DNA of 64,000 nucleotides from Hetaerina americana. Taxonomy: Eukaryota > Arthropoda > Insecta > Odonata > Calopterygidae. Below are positions 37,044-48,039 of this stretch, one piece after another. The translations under genes and the position numbers were made by a program. The notes under the pieces were generated by a model that saw only the letters and a program-made list of their open reading frames with translations, did not search any database and was not told the DNA's origin. The DNA lies in assembly GCA_022747635.1 (NCBI GenBank), contig JAKTNV010000114.1:856501-920500 (forward strand), in the 5' to 3' direction. Position 1 is the first letter of the stretch, and the number at the start of each line of letters is the position of its first letter.

Positions 37044-37792
37044 ATATTGTTATTTTTTGTCGCCAATTTCCATAATTTGCCTTTAGACAACCTTGGCTAC
37101 TGTCCAATCTAGAAGCACCTGATTGACTAATTTTGCTGTTCTCCAAATACCTAAAAAGAGGGCAATGAGAAAGTATCAGAGAGATTCCTAGATCAATGAT
37201 TTCCAATGTACGCCTATCCATGGTTTTTCAGACTCGACCACTGCCGTTTCGATGTTCAACGTGATTGGGAATTAAATCATTTTTCATTTCAGTGATTTTC
37301 AATGCAATGGAAAAAGGATTGATTTTCTTAGGCTCCAGTACCTTGCTGTTTGATAAATAATTCGAATTTCTTAAACTCACGTTTCTCGGAGTGCGGTTAT
37401 TTTATCAATGTGACAGAAACACTAGGGCTCGGTTTAATCATTTCTCGTTAAAATCCAATCGTTAGATAATGTAAACCTTAACTTGAAGGTTACCAACAAA
37501 TCATATCTTATGAATAAATAGGACTGCTCGAAATTGAATTTAATAATTATTTGAGCAGTAATGAGTAGTTAAAAGGTTGGTTTTAAACTTAACTAGCGGT
37601 CTTTAAACTGAGTTATGTACTTTACTGGAGGTTAAAGTTAGTTTTCAGTTTAACTAAATTATAAAACCTGGCCTGAGTAATTGATGCAAACATTCGTGTT
37701 TTTTTCTGCTAGGAAGATTAAAATTAAAGAACACTGACCAAAAATGTCACCGACCTGAAAATATTTAGTTTGCTTACGGAACTAGGTACTCT

Positions 37793-37946
37793 ATTCCAAG
37801 AAACTGTGAGTCGCAACAGTAACTTTTTAACGGAGTCATCCGCTAATATGAATTTCAATGCAGCATTTTCAGAGATTAAAAAATCATTCGCAGAAGTCAT
37901 TCCGGTCAAGACGAATGATTTTGACACTAAGAAATTGTTCCATTGA
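37793..37946. repeat. Palindromic fold-back element, left arm plus centre
   Basis: The left arm CCAAGAAACTGTGAGTCGCA, then ACAGTAACTTTTTAACGGAG, then TCATCCGC is the reverse complement of the right arm at 13310-13372. The centre pairs AAAAAATCATTCG with CGAATGATTTT around about 37895, with weaker outer pairing CAATGCAGCATTTT against GAAATTGTTCCATTG. Together with 13205-13372 this reconstructs the full layout of the family. Confidence 0.7.
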
Positions 37947-38778
37947 TGGGCACTCAATTGTTTCACTACAAATGAAAATGTATGCTCTCTAAAATCAATA
38001 ATAATAAGAGTTGTGAGGGACGGAAAAGTCGGTAATTGATGTTAAGTAGTCCCAGACTTCAATGGATTTCAGTTGAAGCATATCTTGCCCCTGGGTTCAG
38101 AAAAAGAAATCCTTTTCTGACAGGTTTGCTGGAGAAGCTCACTGTTTTCACGCGATGAAGTGGGCGAGCACTTGAAAGCACCAGCGGCAGTATAAACCCA
38201 CAAAATACTCCGCCTGTTTAAAATTTTCCTCGGCATCAATAAGGCACAAAAACGCGAGCGCCCATTTTGCAGGGCTCATTCGGAGACTAAAATTTATTTT
38301 GCTGACAAGATAAATACGATGAATACAGCCATACGGTTATCTTACACATGTTGATTACAGGGCTTCAAAAAGGCCAAAAGCAAATAAACATTGGCAGATC
38401 AACCAATTTGTTCAGGTATTTAAACATTTTGAATATTTTGTTTAGATTTTTCCCTCATTTCTTGACGTCCAAATATCCACTCTCTCCAGAAACATTACAA
38501 CAGTATATTTGTGGTTTCTTGCAAAATTTAATCTTCCGACATTTAATTTGGAAAATTATTCCATAGGAAAACCGGCAAGCTATCGCCATTTATGCCAAAT
38601 ATTCTGAATATTTCGCCAAAGTCTCGTTATAGAGGGAGCTAAATCGCAAACACGAGGTAACACCAGGCAAAAGATAATTATGACAAAAATGAAATGTAAC
38701 TCTTCGGACCAATCACAAGTCAGTCACCTGGCCGAGAGCTCAAGTATCTAAGACGGCCAAATGCAGAGTAGCACTCAT
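37947..38778. other. Unassigned sequence
   Basis: I recognise nothing here. Confidence 0.4.
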
Positions 38779-38846
38779 CCACCCTGAGGACGATGCACGA
38801 GTCGAGCATCGAAATGTCGGTCAGCATGGAGCCCCTGACCCGGTGG
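38779..38846 (+). ncRNA. Hammerhead-ribozyme-like motif (degraded)
   Basis: CTGAGGA (38784-38790), one extra base, a 5-bp stem GATGC/GCATC closing a 9-base loop, then GAAA (38811-38814), four bases and GGTC (38819-38822). This is the order of the hammerhead core. CCACC (38779-38783) can pair with GGTGG (38842-38846) as an outer stem. Stem III is poorly paired and the internal loop in stem I is large, so activity is doubtful. It has the same layout as the better motif at 62333-62406. Confidence 0.4.
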
Positions 38847-39757
38847 AAGACCCGAGCGAAAATTCATGAAGCAAATACGCCGGGAAAGCACCAGATCTTA
38901 CTTGAAAATGAAATATTTTGTAACCGCAAAGAATGAGATGGCATCTTAAAGTCTGACTTAAATGGCAGATAAAAATCAAATGTAAAAATGTAGCACAAAA
39001 GTGAAAAATAAAAGTGGCAGAAAAATGTAGGATAACATAGAACAGAATAAGAAGCTCTTTTGAAAATTGGTAAAAATGGAAATGGAAGGTAAGAGCAAAG
39101 AAGTCAAGTGATTAGAGTGACAGCTGTTTTATTTTTTGGAGAGATCGCGGATTTAGCGATTCTTTGATATTGTATTCTGACGAGATATATGAGAGTGGTG
39201 TTTGGGTATGAAAATAAGACAAGTACACATATTATATTGTGTGAATGATATTGAGGAACCGGTAAAAGATAACTTGATAAAAGGAAAAAAAAGAGAAGAA
39301 TTGGTAAAAAAAATGGCAGGCTATACTCTAGTAATTTTGATGTCCAAAGACACCAATGTTCTGTGTTGCCAATGATAATCATCACTCGCAATTATTAAAT
39401 GCAACCAAAATTCAAATGGAGTGAGACTAACGCATTTGAAAGAGCACACCCTTCGTTCGATATGCCGCGCTCCGCGATGCACTTTGAAATGACGAATAAT
39501 TAAGTGGATTGCGCGCTTACAATAATTCTTCAGAATCCTGGGGGGCCGTCAAACTTTAAATCTGAGCGCGAAATTCAAGGCAAAATTACGGTGCACGAAA
39601 TATACGTCGAATTCACGCTTTCCCTTGCTTGAACCTAAGGGCACGAATCGATGCACGAATTAACAGAAAAGGCACATAATAATTTTGTGACTAGGTCTCG
39701 TTTTTGGAAGTGTGCACTTGATTTTCTCATGCATAAAAATTCCTCATCCTTCGTTTC
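38847..39757. other. Unassigned A-rich sequence
   Basis: I see no gene or repeat beyond A-rich low complexity at 38930-39090. Confidence 0.4.
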
Positions 39758-39952
39758 CGCTGGCCCGATGGCGGCGGGGTAGAGTCCTCATATTCCAGCC
39801 TAAAGATCGCGGGTTAGAATCCCGCCTGGGTGAGTGTTTCTCCCCATAGGTGTTAGGGGTTTGTAACTATATCCATTGTTAGAATTTTTAATGGTTCGAT
39901 GTAAAGGCCAAAAAGTGCCGTTTTACGGCTCATGCTAAATAAATAAATAAAA
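39758..39952 (+). mobile_element. tRNA-derived SINE (family B), copy 2
   Basis: GATGGCGGCGGGGTAGAG (A-box region) and GCGGGTTAGAATCCCGCC (B-box region) form the tRNA-like head. The body has CTATATCCATTGTTAG, GGTTCGATGTAAAGGCC and AAAAGTGCCGTTTTACG, ending in (AAATA)n. It has the same order and spacing as 36415-36607 with moderate divergence. Confidence 0.85.
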
Positions 39953-41280
39953 TGCTTTTTTATGACCCTTCCTGTAGAATTTCTTAAAAAATTAATAGCA
40001 TTAAGGAAACTGGCTACATCCCTATTTTGAGGGAGATTGAATTTGCTATACATTTTACTTAATTGAAGGGGTTTAACTATTTGAAATAAGTTCCTAAAAT
40101 GTTGAGTTAAAGTTATATGATCATCAGAGTTAACATGTGCATACATTTTCCAAGAAGATGCAATCCAAATCGATTCATTTTTTATAGCAACAAAAATATT
40201 CCAATATTAATGGGAATGAAAGTCACATAGGTTTTAATCACATACAACACGAAAGACGATCTTGGCTCTATTGAAGTTAGAGTTTTGGTGCGTATTTTCA
40301 TTGATTAAATTGCATTATTATCGTTCTAATCTAAGATCTACACTCACAAGTTTTGATCACCGTAGAGTATGATGGATCTGCGCTATAAATACCAAAATAT
40401 TACGACTCATGCCCAGTAAAGAAGTAAGTACAGTCCTATGCCTCATGGGTCACAGATTGAATTTCCACTCCTGACTACATCATCAACAGCAGTGATTTAT
40501 CCCAAGATTGGTTTCTGTCACTCTCCACGGTCTCTTCTTCATTTCCTAATAACTTCATTCATTTACATATCCCATTATTTCTTCGGGGCGGTTCCGTGAG
40601 TGGCCTTATTCTGCAGCTCTCTCGACCCATCCCTTGAGTGGAGGAGGAGGCCTCGCCACACAGCATCCAATATGGCTGCTTTCTGCAGCGTTTACGGGAA
40701 ACCTATTATTCTTCCCACTAATCCTTTTCATTGACGTGTCGGTCAATACACCTACACTTCGCCTTTGTCATTTTTCCATAGAAACGGTTTGTCATTGCTT
40801 CTAATCTTCTTCGTGTTGTTCTATTCTTCTATTCCCCACTCCCTTTGAGCGTTGACATAGATTATTTACATGTTTTGCTGAATACTTCCTTGCATCTATG
40901 AATGCCTTTCTACCTATTACCAGAGATTTTTTCCTTAGGTTCTTCAAGTGACAAGCGTATGCCACAATACATGCGAATTAAGAACTTACTCCATACCCAA
41001 AGTTTGGGTAAATGTAGTCGATTTTTACTATTAAATTTTACATTTTGCATACATTTATGGCAAAATAAACACTAAGAGGATTGAAAAATGTCACAAACAA
41101 TTGACTGGTTCAAACATTGAACATTTGACATTTCTTAAAAATTGTATGGCCTTGCTAGCATTAGGAATATAATACCTATAACCATTTGATATTTTCGAAA
41201 ATATATGTCCAAAAATACTTATCATCCAACCAAGTCTTTCTTCAATTTATTCCAGTATAAGTATTATCTAGTTTCATTGT
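39953..41280. other. Unassigned sequence
   Basis: Pyrimidine-rich DNA at 40440-40860 looks like a repeat untranslated region but matches nothing else here. Confidence 0.35.
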
Positions 41281-41289
41281 AGATCATTA

Positions 41290-41960
41290 CTTCAGGCCTC
41301 GCAAGACGAATGAGAGAGAGAAAGAGAGAGGAAGTGAGAGACGAAGAGTCTGCCATTCAGCAAGCATTCCATTCGCAGTCCTTACCTCGCCATTCCTCCT
41401 CCCTCCTGTTTTTTAACCCTTTTCAAGTCCGGCCGCAAATATCCCATTTCCGCGACTGTTTTAAAAGGCGAGAGGCCTTTTTGCTGCAGGTCGAAAGCCC
41501 TCGCCCGCTTGATGAGCCTTCACGAAGGAGCGGGGGACACTCCTCCAGTTTCCGAGTCAGAGAAACAAAGGAGCAAGGCGAGGCGTGGGCGGCCGTGCTT
41601 GGGGCATTGCCAGGAAGGCATCACCACGGAGGATCAGCCCCGGCGGGGGAGGGGGGGGGGTCAAGGGAAGGAGGGAGAGGGGGGGGGGAGAGAGAGGTGA
41701 GAAGTGCTATGCCAAAGCGGATTTCCACCCGCACACTTCCTGCGTCGTGATCGCACTGGGCAAATCGGCCTTCCCGGCCGGGAAGGTCGCCTCGCCACTC
41801 CATTCGCAGTGGTTCCTCCTTCCCTCCCGACGTCACCTCCCGCGCTGCGCTCCATTATTCTCGGGGCGAGGCTGGGTGTGGATGCGCTCGTCTGCCAGAG
41901 CGGGACTCGACGGAGAAATTATGTTGAGAGATGTCGACGGCTGCCAAAAGATAAGAACGG
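41290..41960. promoter_or_regulatory. GC-rich island with purine tracts
   Basis: A GA-rich start (41310-41345), a CpG-rich middle and several G-runs (41640-41700) are seen. Frames up to 146 codons occur on both strands, all Arg/Gly/Pro/Ser-rich and mutually overlapping. I do not call a gene. A promoter or first-exon island is possible. Confidence 0.3.
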
Positions 41961-43085
41961 AGCCATCTTGCAGAGCATGATGTTTTTTTACACGCCAGAA
42001 TGAAATACCCTTAAACTTTTGAACTTTAGCATTTTCATTTGACCAAATTATTAAAATGCATTTATACGGATTTCGTCAAGGGTTTCTCATTAAGTGTAAC
42101 ATTTTTTTACTCGGAAAATTTTCGGTGCACATAAATGTAACGCGTTAGTCGAGACTGGCAATAAAAGTGCATTTGTAACTACATGAACATGGGTAATATT
42201 ATTCTAATAAATATTTCGTGTTTCGCATTATTAAATTATGCCAAGTTTAGAATAGGGTCATTAAAAACTTATTATTCTACTCGAAGGTCGGATCGACCCG
42301 GGCTTAGGGTCAAAGCATTCCCAATTCAAAGAGTGCAAATTCCTACTAATTTGGGACCCCTAGGCTGGTCCCGCGTGTTTTATAAGGGGATAGTCTGGCC
42401 AGGTACTTTCAGGTCAAGTAATAGAGCGAAAGCTCTAAGGATATTGAAAATAATGTTCCTGTTGCGGGAATGATAATTTACACGGGTAAAAGTAAAATTT
42501 CTATTCGTATTTGGATAATAATAATTTCATCGATTTAATCGCGGCAATACAAATGTGTCGCTAGAGTAACGCACCGATGCAATCGTGAATAAGAATTTTG
42601 TTTTTAGCAAATAGAAAAGGTATTTCCGGAGAATGCATCAAAACAAAATGAAACATTTCATTGAACCTGCTATTAAGAAATTGTTTCATAAATCTAATAG
42701 CGTCATCAATCAATTACCCTATCCACAAATAGCATTTTTGTTCATTATCTAGTACGCTGTAATTGGAAATGAATTTAACAGTTCACATATATTTGTATTT
42801 CTGAAAGAATTGCATAGTCTCTTTGCGAATATTTAATCAAACACAGGCAATCTTCAGATACAACATCCTCATATACAGGTGTTTATATAGTAATGAAATA
42901 AAGTAAAATATTAAGATCACCAATTGCAAATGCATGACTAAAATCACCAAAATGATAACTGCTGTAAAAATAAGATATTTTCAATGATGGAGATGGGCTA
43001 CATAAATATGCTTATGCATTTTTAATATGATTATCAGGAAACCATACATGCATATATTTAGACTACAAGAATACTATAAAAACTA
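41961..43085. other. Unassigned AT-rich sequence
   Basis: I recognise nothing here. Confidence 0.4.
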
Positions 43086-43089
43086 CATA

Positions 43090-43158
43090 TCTGAGTGTCC
43101 TTTCTTTGAGTTCCTATGTTTTAAAAATCTATAAATCAGTGTTTTCATATATTTTTGC
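43090..43158 (+). repeat. Dispersed repeat C, forward copy
   Basis: GAGTGTCCTTTCTTTGAG, then TTTTAAAAATCTATAAATCA, then ATATTTTTGCGTCGCCC is the reverse complement (diverged) of 44770-44872. It abuts the 3' end of the mariner relic at about 43160. Confidence 0.65.
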
Positions 43159-43159
43159 G

Positions 43160-44001
43160 TCGCCCAAATTCTTCATCATCGTCCATCGTTCTCCAAACGA
43201 TGTTTCCATCGTTCGAAACATTTCTGAAATTCTTTTTACGGGATGCCCTTTAGGCCTTCTAGCTATTTTTGTTTTACCTTCCCTAAAGTGTCAAAACGCT
43301 TTCCTTCCGTGTCCCTTTTCAGTCAGGGGAACAGAAAGAAGTCACAGGGAGCCAAAGCCGGTGAGCAGGGTGGTCGACAAACAATGTCATGCCGGGTTTG
43401 TCAAAAACTGCATCACGGAGAGAGCGGTATGAGCCAGCGAGGAACAAATTTGGCTGCACCCTTTTCATATGTAAATCTTCAGATAGAATCCTCTGAATTG
43501 AACTCAATGACACTCCAGACCTCTCCCAGATTTGATCGATGGTTCTGCGATAGTCTTCACGAATGAGGGCATTGATTTTGTCGACATTTTCGTCAGCTCT
43601 TGTGATTTTGAAGGGTGACCTGAAAGGGGTTAGTCTTCAATTGACATTTCACCATTTTCAAATCGTATTAAACTCTCGTTAACTATGGCTTTGCTTAGGG
43701 CAGCTCCCCCATAAGCAGCCTTGGGCATTGTAATAGTTTCCGCGGCCGATTTCCCCAAAAGGAAACAAAATTTCACTGCAGCGCGTTGCTCTTGATAATC
43801 CACCATCACGTGTTTCGCCGAAATGAAAAAAGTTGCTTCACTGTAACTGCTCTCACGGACGGGCCAATCCAGTCACATCAACGGCGCTGCGCATACTGAC
43901 ACAGTTGACGTAAGCCTGACGGACGACCGGCCAAACCAAGGCATCTCCCATTCTCGCTCGCCACCGCAGCCCAATTCCCGTTACTTTTGGGTCCCCCCTC
44001 G
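43160..44001 (-). mobile_element. Mariner relic with one recognisable terminal repeat
   Basis: Read on the minus strand, the 5' end at 44001 begins CGAGGGGGGACCCAAAAGTA next to a TA (44002-44003), a typical mariner terminus. The coding order follows: N-terminal VDYQEQRAAVKFCFLLGKSA (about 43805-43745); helix-turn-helix GVSLSSIQRILSEDLHMKRV (43513-43450); then FVDHPAHRLWLPVTSFC, a degraded form of the block that carries the third catalytic aspartate. The C-terminal KGIP, KEFQKCFERWKHRLE follows at about 43250-43190. The central catalytic segment is missing and the opposite terminus is lost. Confidence 0.75.
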
Positions 44002-44047
44002 TATATCTTCGACATAGCACTCTCTTCCATATATTTGAAATATATAA

Positions 44048-44087
<40 letters not shown>

Positions 44088-44115
44088 TATATATATATAC
44101 ATTATATATATATAC

Positions 44116-44162
<47 letters not shown>
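44048..44162. repeat. (AT)n microsatellite, interrupted
   Basis: Long AT dinucleotide runs are broken by TAAATTA and two TACATTA units. ORFs across it are artefacts. Confidence 0.95.
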
Positions 44163-44164
<2 letters not shown>

Positions 44165-44167
<3 letters not shown>

Positions 44168-44262
44168 AATATAGAAACACAAAATGGAAGAACACTCACA
44201 CGTTATTTCTTGATATTTCGACGGAAACACTCCGTCTTCATCTGAAGATATAGAAGTAATGA
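44165..44262 (-). repeat. Repeat with degraded hammerhead-like hairpin
   Basis: On the minus strand, CAGATGA, one extra A, the stem GACGGA/TCCGTC around GTGTT and then GAAA form the same layout as the motifs at 38784 and 62350. Here the core U4 position is A and no GGTC follows. Downstream, CGTGTGAGTGTTC and TTGTGTTTCTATATT resemble repeat C. The adjacent (AT)n array starts at its end. Confidence 0.45.
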
Positions 44263-44273
44263 CTGCTAGAATT

Positions 44274-44445
44274 TTAGAGGTGAGGGGTGCGAGAGAAAGG
44301 GAGGGGGGCCAGGGGAAGGGGAGAATGGGAGGCGGAGGAGGGGTGAGAGGAATGGTTGGGGAGAGGAACGGGAGAGGAGAGGCTAGAGGGGAGCGGAGAT
44401 TGGCAAGGAGGGAGAGGGAGGAGGTGGAATTGACACAAAATCGGA
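44274..44445. repeat. Purine-rich (GA) tract
   Basis: About 170 bp on the plus strand are almost only G and A. The reverse-strand frame (Pro/Ser/Leu-rich) is low complexity and not coding. Confidence 0.8.
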
Positions 44446-44685
44446 AAATAGAAAAACATGCTTACCGCAACTATTGCAACATACGAGACCCAGGTTTCAA
44501 CCTACAAAGTATTGATCAAGACTTCGCAAGTCGAAGCCAAGGCCACGTACACCAAAACTCATGCGGAAAAACACAGTTTTCACGCCCCGATATGCATTGC
44601 TCCCACAAAGTAACAATTTTAGGCCGCTGCCATCAGTGAACGACATTGAGGCCCGGATGCTGATAGGCCATACAGATGTAAATGA

Positions 44686-44689
<4 letters not shown>

Positions 44690-44767
<78 letters not shown>

Positions 44768-44769
44768 TA
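44690..44769. repeat. (AT)n microsatellite
   Basis: A nearly pure AT dinucleotide run ends in ACATATATACATATC next to repeat C. Confidence 0.95.
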
Positions 44770-44905
44770 CATATCTTCGAAATGGAACGCTCTTCGGCGA
44801 CGCACAAATATATAAAAACACAAATGTAGATTTTTAGAATATAGAGACACAAAGAAAGGACACTCACAATTTTTCTCAATATTCTAAAAATCTACATCTG
44901 TGTTT
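44770..44905 (-). repeat. Dispersed repeat C with hairpin end
   Basis: GGCGACGCACAAATATATAA leads into AACACAAATGTAGATTTTTA, then ATATAGAGACACAAAGAAAG. The block AAACACAAATGTAGATTTTT (from 44816) recurs inverted as AAAAATCTACATCTGTGTTT (to about 44904). This gives a hairpin with 27-base arms around a loop of about 35 bases. A related copy is at 43090-43158. Confidence 0.7.
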
Positions 44906-44916
44906 ATATATATATG

Positions 44917-44966
<50 letters not shown>
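44906..44966. repeat. (AT)n microsatellite
   Basis: An AT dinucleotide run starts at the end of repeat C and reaches the TAT/ATT tail of the adjacent RTE copy. Confidence 0.95.
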
Positions 44967-44970
<4 letters not shown>

Positions 44971-44980
44971 TATTATTATG

Positions 44981-45460
44981 AGTATTATTATTATTAGGTA
45001 ATCTACCGGTTAAGGTAGGTTTCTTTTGGATGGACAAAGCTACTAAATAAAACATTTTGTGACTCCTAACAAAACACAAAATGCAGCATCCTATATCAGG
45101 TCCCTCTTCATCTCTGAGTACTTTCTTCCTCACTTCATCCCGTCCAACATCCCTATCCTGTTCCTTCCCTTTCGTCGTTTGCCTAACATTCTACCCTCTA
45201 TCACAGTCTTCAACATCCCACTGCCGGTCAATACTCCCTTCATCCACTTTTCCTGCCTCCAAAGGATTTCTCCCAACAAACCCCTCTCTTCGTCAACCAT
45301 ACCAAGTACTTCCTCGTTTGTTTTCTCCTGTGTCCATTTCTCCTTCTCTATTCTTCTCGACACCCACATTTCAAAAGCCTCTAGTCTATGTCTATCCTCC
45401 TGCTTCAATGACCACGTTTCCACACCGTACATAGCTACGCTCTATATCAAAGTTTTAGGA
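44981..45460 (-). pseudogene. RTE-like retrotransposon, 3' third
   Basis: An ATT trinucleotide tail and AGGTAATCTACCGGTTAAGG (plus orientation) are followed by a 100-codon open frame on the minus strand (45130-45432): YGVETWSLKQEDRHRLEAFE, VSRRIEKEKWTQEK, EEVLGMVDEE, WRQEKWMKGVLTGSG, and the GIGMLDGMK-type end. It is close to the intact copy, so it is fairly young, but 5'-truncated just upstream of the GAETW-type motif. Confidence 0.9.
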
Positions 45461-45785
45461 AAATCTGCGGAGTTGCAAACAGTAAACTTGCCTTCATCCA
45501 ACAAATAATTGAGATGTTACTTCTAAAATGGATAAGTGAAGGAGAGGGGTACTTTGAATTGTCACACCTAACCTATAATGCGCGTCGAGCATTAAGGCTT
45601 CCTGATTAGAGGGATATAATTTCTGAAACCCACAAGATGCAGAGAAAATATGTTTGTTCCGCGAAAATTCCTTCTGGACCAAAGGAAGTATTTGGTATAT
45701 TATTGGACATTTTTGGGATTGATCCAATGAGATTGTATGTACAACTGTAACCAACAGACCAACACAAATCGCTTAACTTCAACAA
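45461..45785. other. Unassigned sequence
   Basis: I recognise nothing; the long minus-strand frame 45606-45953 crosses into the neighbouring repeats and is not supported. Confidence 0.35.
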
Positions 45786-45885
45786 GGGGTAACAAGGCCT
45801 ATTGGTTAAAGTTTTCATCTGTTGGAAAGGAATACCCGGGTTGCGATTGCCGTTGTTCCACTCCATCTTTACCCAAGCTGTGTAC
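45786..45885 (+). mobile_element. Possible tRNA-like SINE head
   Basis: GGGGTAACAAGGCCTATTGG, then TTAAAG, and CCCGGGTTGCGATTGCC have the spacing and approximate sequence of the A- and B-box regions of a tRNA-derived SINE. The B box is imperfect (TTGCGA for TTCGA). No body match elsewhere in the window. Confidence 0.4.
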
Positions 45886-45914
45886 CAATAGAATCCTCCT
45901 GGGAATCCGCAGGC

Positions 45915-46746
45915 CTCAATATTCTTCAAAGGACATCCCTTGAGCAACGACACACTATTGCCAGCGACTTTTTCACGACTCGAAGGGCGGATTCGGGAAA
46001 GTCCTCAAGTAGCAAGGTACGCCTGTAAGCTTCTTCATGGCACTTACGGTTCCATGGTGGTTGGATTTTACAATAATAGGGAATAGGATATAGTGTGCTG
46101 GTGTCAAATTGGGAGTATAAGGGGATTGGGATGGTGTCGCAGAAGGTCTTCGCAAACAGGCACTCGACTCTTCTCTTGGTCGTCCGTACAAAGACCTTCG
46201 GGACGAATTTAGCGCAGATCTTTCGTGCTAACAAATTTTCGGTAACAATGGTGTGCACTGTCATCTCATCGATGTCAATACGATCTGCGATCATACGCAA
46301 ACTTAGCCGACGGTCTGAATTCAGCAGTTCACGCACGCGTTGTATATTACCGTCGGTTCTTGACGTCGACGGCCGTCCAACCCGGGGCTCGTTCTCCACA
46401 CTTCTTCAGCCATCTTTGAAGAGACTTTGCCACTTAAAACTGATTTTTGTGACATTCTTTCATTTTTGAACACTTGGCAAATCATTCCCGAGCCGATTTC
46501 CCCAGTGCAACGCAAAATTTGATGGCTTTTCGCTGTTCCGCCGTTCGTTGCATTTTGCGCTTGTACCGAGTCACTCGACAGGGGTGACTCGCGAAAACAC
46601 GATTTAGCATAAGAAAACGCTCGCAGGCGATTGGCGCGTGTTGACGCTTAGACCACCCTACACCGAGGCTACGCAGTGCGGTGCGAGGTGCGACGCACAG
46701 TCACGTCAGGGAAAAATTATTTCCCATACTTTTTATACAATCTTTG
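45915..46746 (-). mobile_element. Mariner relic, catalytic core deleted
   Basis: The 5' terminus at 46746, beside TA (46747-46748), reads CAAAGATTGTATAAAAAGTA, related to the ends of 52014-52511 and 58717-59148. The N-terminus MQRTAEQRKAIKFCVALGKS starts at about 46551. A 157-codon frame (45926-46399) follows with GRPSTSRTDGNIQRVRELLN, RRLSLRMIADRIDIDEMTVH and ARKICAKFVPKV. Other frames supply the C-terminus, ending VAAQGMSFEEY at about 45920. The region with the first two catalytic aspartates is missing. The 3' terminal repeat is not recognisable. Confidence 0.8.
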
Positions 46747-46748
46747 TA

Positions 46749-48039
46749 TAACAATCTATAATGTTAAAGTAGTTGACTCATATTAAGGTAATATTCACTC
46801 TCTAGTACCAATATTCTCGGTAACAGATTCCTACCAGGTGACGTCTCATGGAAAATTTAAAATATTTTTTTGGCGATTGTAATTGATGGGTGTTGGTAGA
46901 TATTATTGTAGTGCCATATTTTCATAATCTATTGCCAAATCATGACCAAAAATATTGTTTCTTTAAAAATGTAGTTGCCGTTGTTTCTGCTTTTTAACTT
47001 GATGTAGAATTTCCCATGGAAAAGTGTATGACATATTTTAAATGAAAACGATTTGGAAGAAAACTTTGTCCAGTCCAATGGAATAGTGTTAAAATAAAAA
47101 TTTTGAGGTAGTAAAAAAAATGCTAAAATGTATCTTCCTAAATATCCAAGTAAATATTGTTTAATTTTCCTTTTTCGCTAATCTATTTTTGTATGTTATT
47201 TTATACGTAATTTGTTCATATTAATCCCATGTATAAAACAAACTTGGAATAGCTCGATTTACATTAAATGGGTAAAATCATTTTGCGTTTGTAAATTGAA
47301 CCAATATTGCTGGTCTGGGATTGTATAAATAACTCGAATGCAACTGGAGCAAAAGCGTGATAAAAACTCGGGTCGAAAGATTGTTGGATTGTTTCAGGGC
47401 GACCAGAGAAAAACGAGTGGCGTCTAGCGTGCACGGAAGCCGAGATTTCTCGCCACCGAAAACCTATTCAGGAGCCAAGAGCTTCGCCATGGGGAATCGA
47501 TGAAAGGGTATTTCGTTGTTTGTAATTGAGCTTCCATCGCTCTCGACGAGGAGAGAAACAATATTTTTATCTCCGGATCGCATGTACGGGTCATTTGAAT
47601 CTGCTTGTTTGGTCGTTTACAAGGAGTAGGACAATTAGCTCGGACGTCAGAGCCGAGTTTTCGATTGTTTTATTCAATTCATCTCAGGGTTGTGAGATTT
47701 CTCCGCTCCGTCACGACTCTTTTAGTGTGTTCGATAAGTTAATTGATCGATCGTTTGATTGATATAGGTCGCAGAGCTGTTCCTTTATAAGACAATGGGA
47801 TCACGTTTCGAAACCACTGGAGAATATTTGCAGGAAAAGTTTGATGAACATGCAAGTTTTAGCGGCACCTTGAAATGAAACTGTTATTTTTTTCCAAACG
47901 TTAAACTGGCTATAGAAAATATTCCCCGGATTGCCCAACCTCTGTTTGATTTGTTTTTGGATAATGGATAATGTTTTGTGTGTCTATTAATCTTTTATAA
48001 TAATTGTATGAAGCCGTTGGCTAAAATGTTGATTGCAGA
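46749..48039. other. Unassigned AT-rich sequence
   Basis: I recognise no feature. A 78-codon plus-strand frame at 47526-47762 has no domain. Confidence 0.4.

Noticed and set aside
41310..41750. 146-codon frame in the GC island
   Set aside because: Arg/Gly/Ser-rich, with equally long frames on the other strand; a result of few stop codons in GC-rich DNA.
43878..45133. Several 62-117-codon ORFs rich in Tyr-Ile
   Set aside because: They cross (AT)n arrays and repeat C; dinucleotide-repeat artefacts.
45606..45953. 115-codon minus-strand frame
   Set aside because: It spans the mariner C-terminus and a tRNA-like repeat; not a separate protein.
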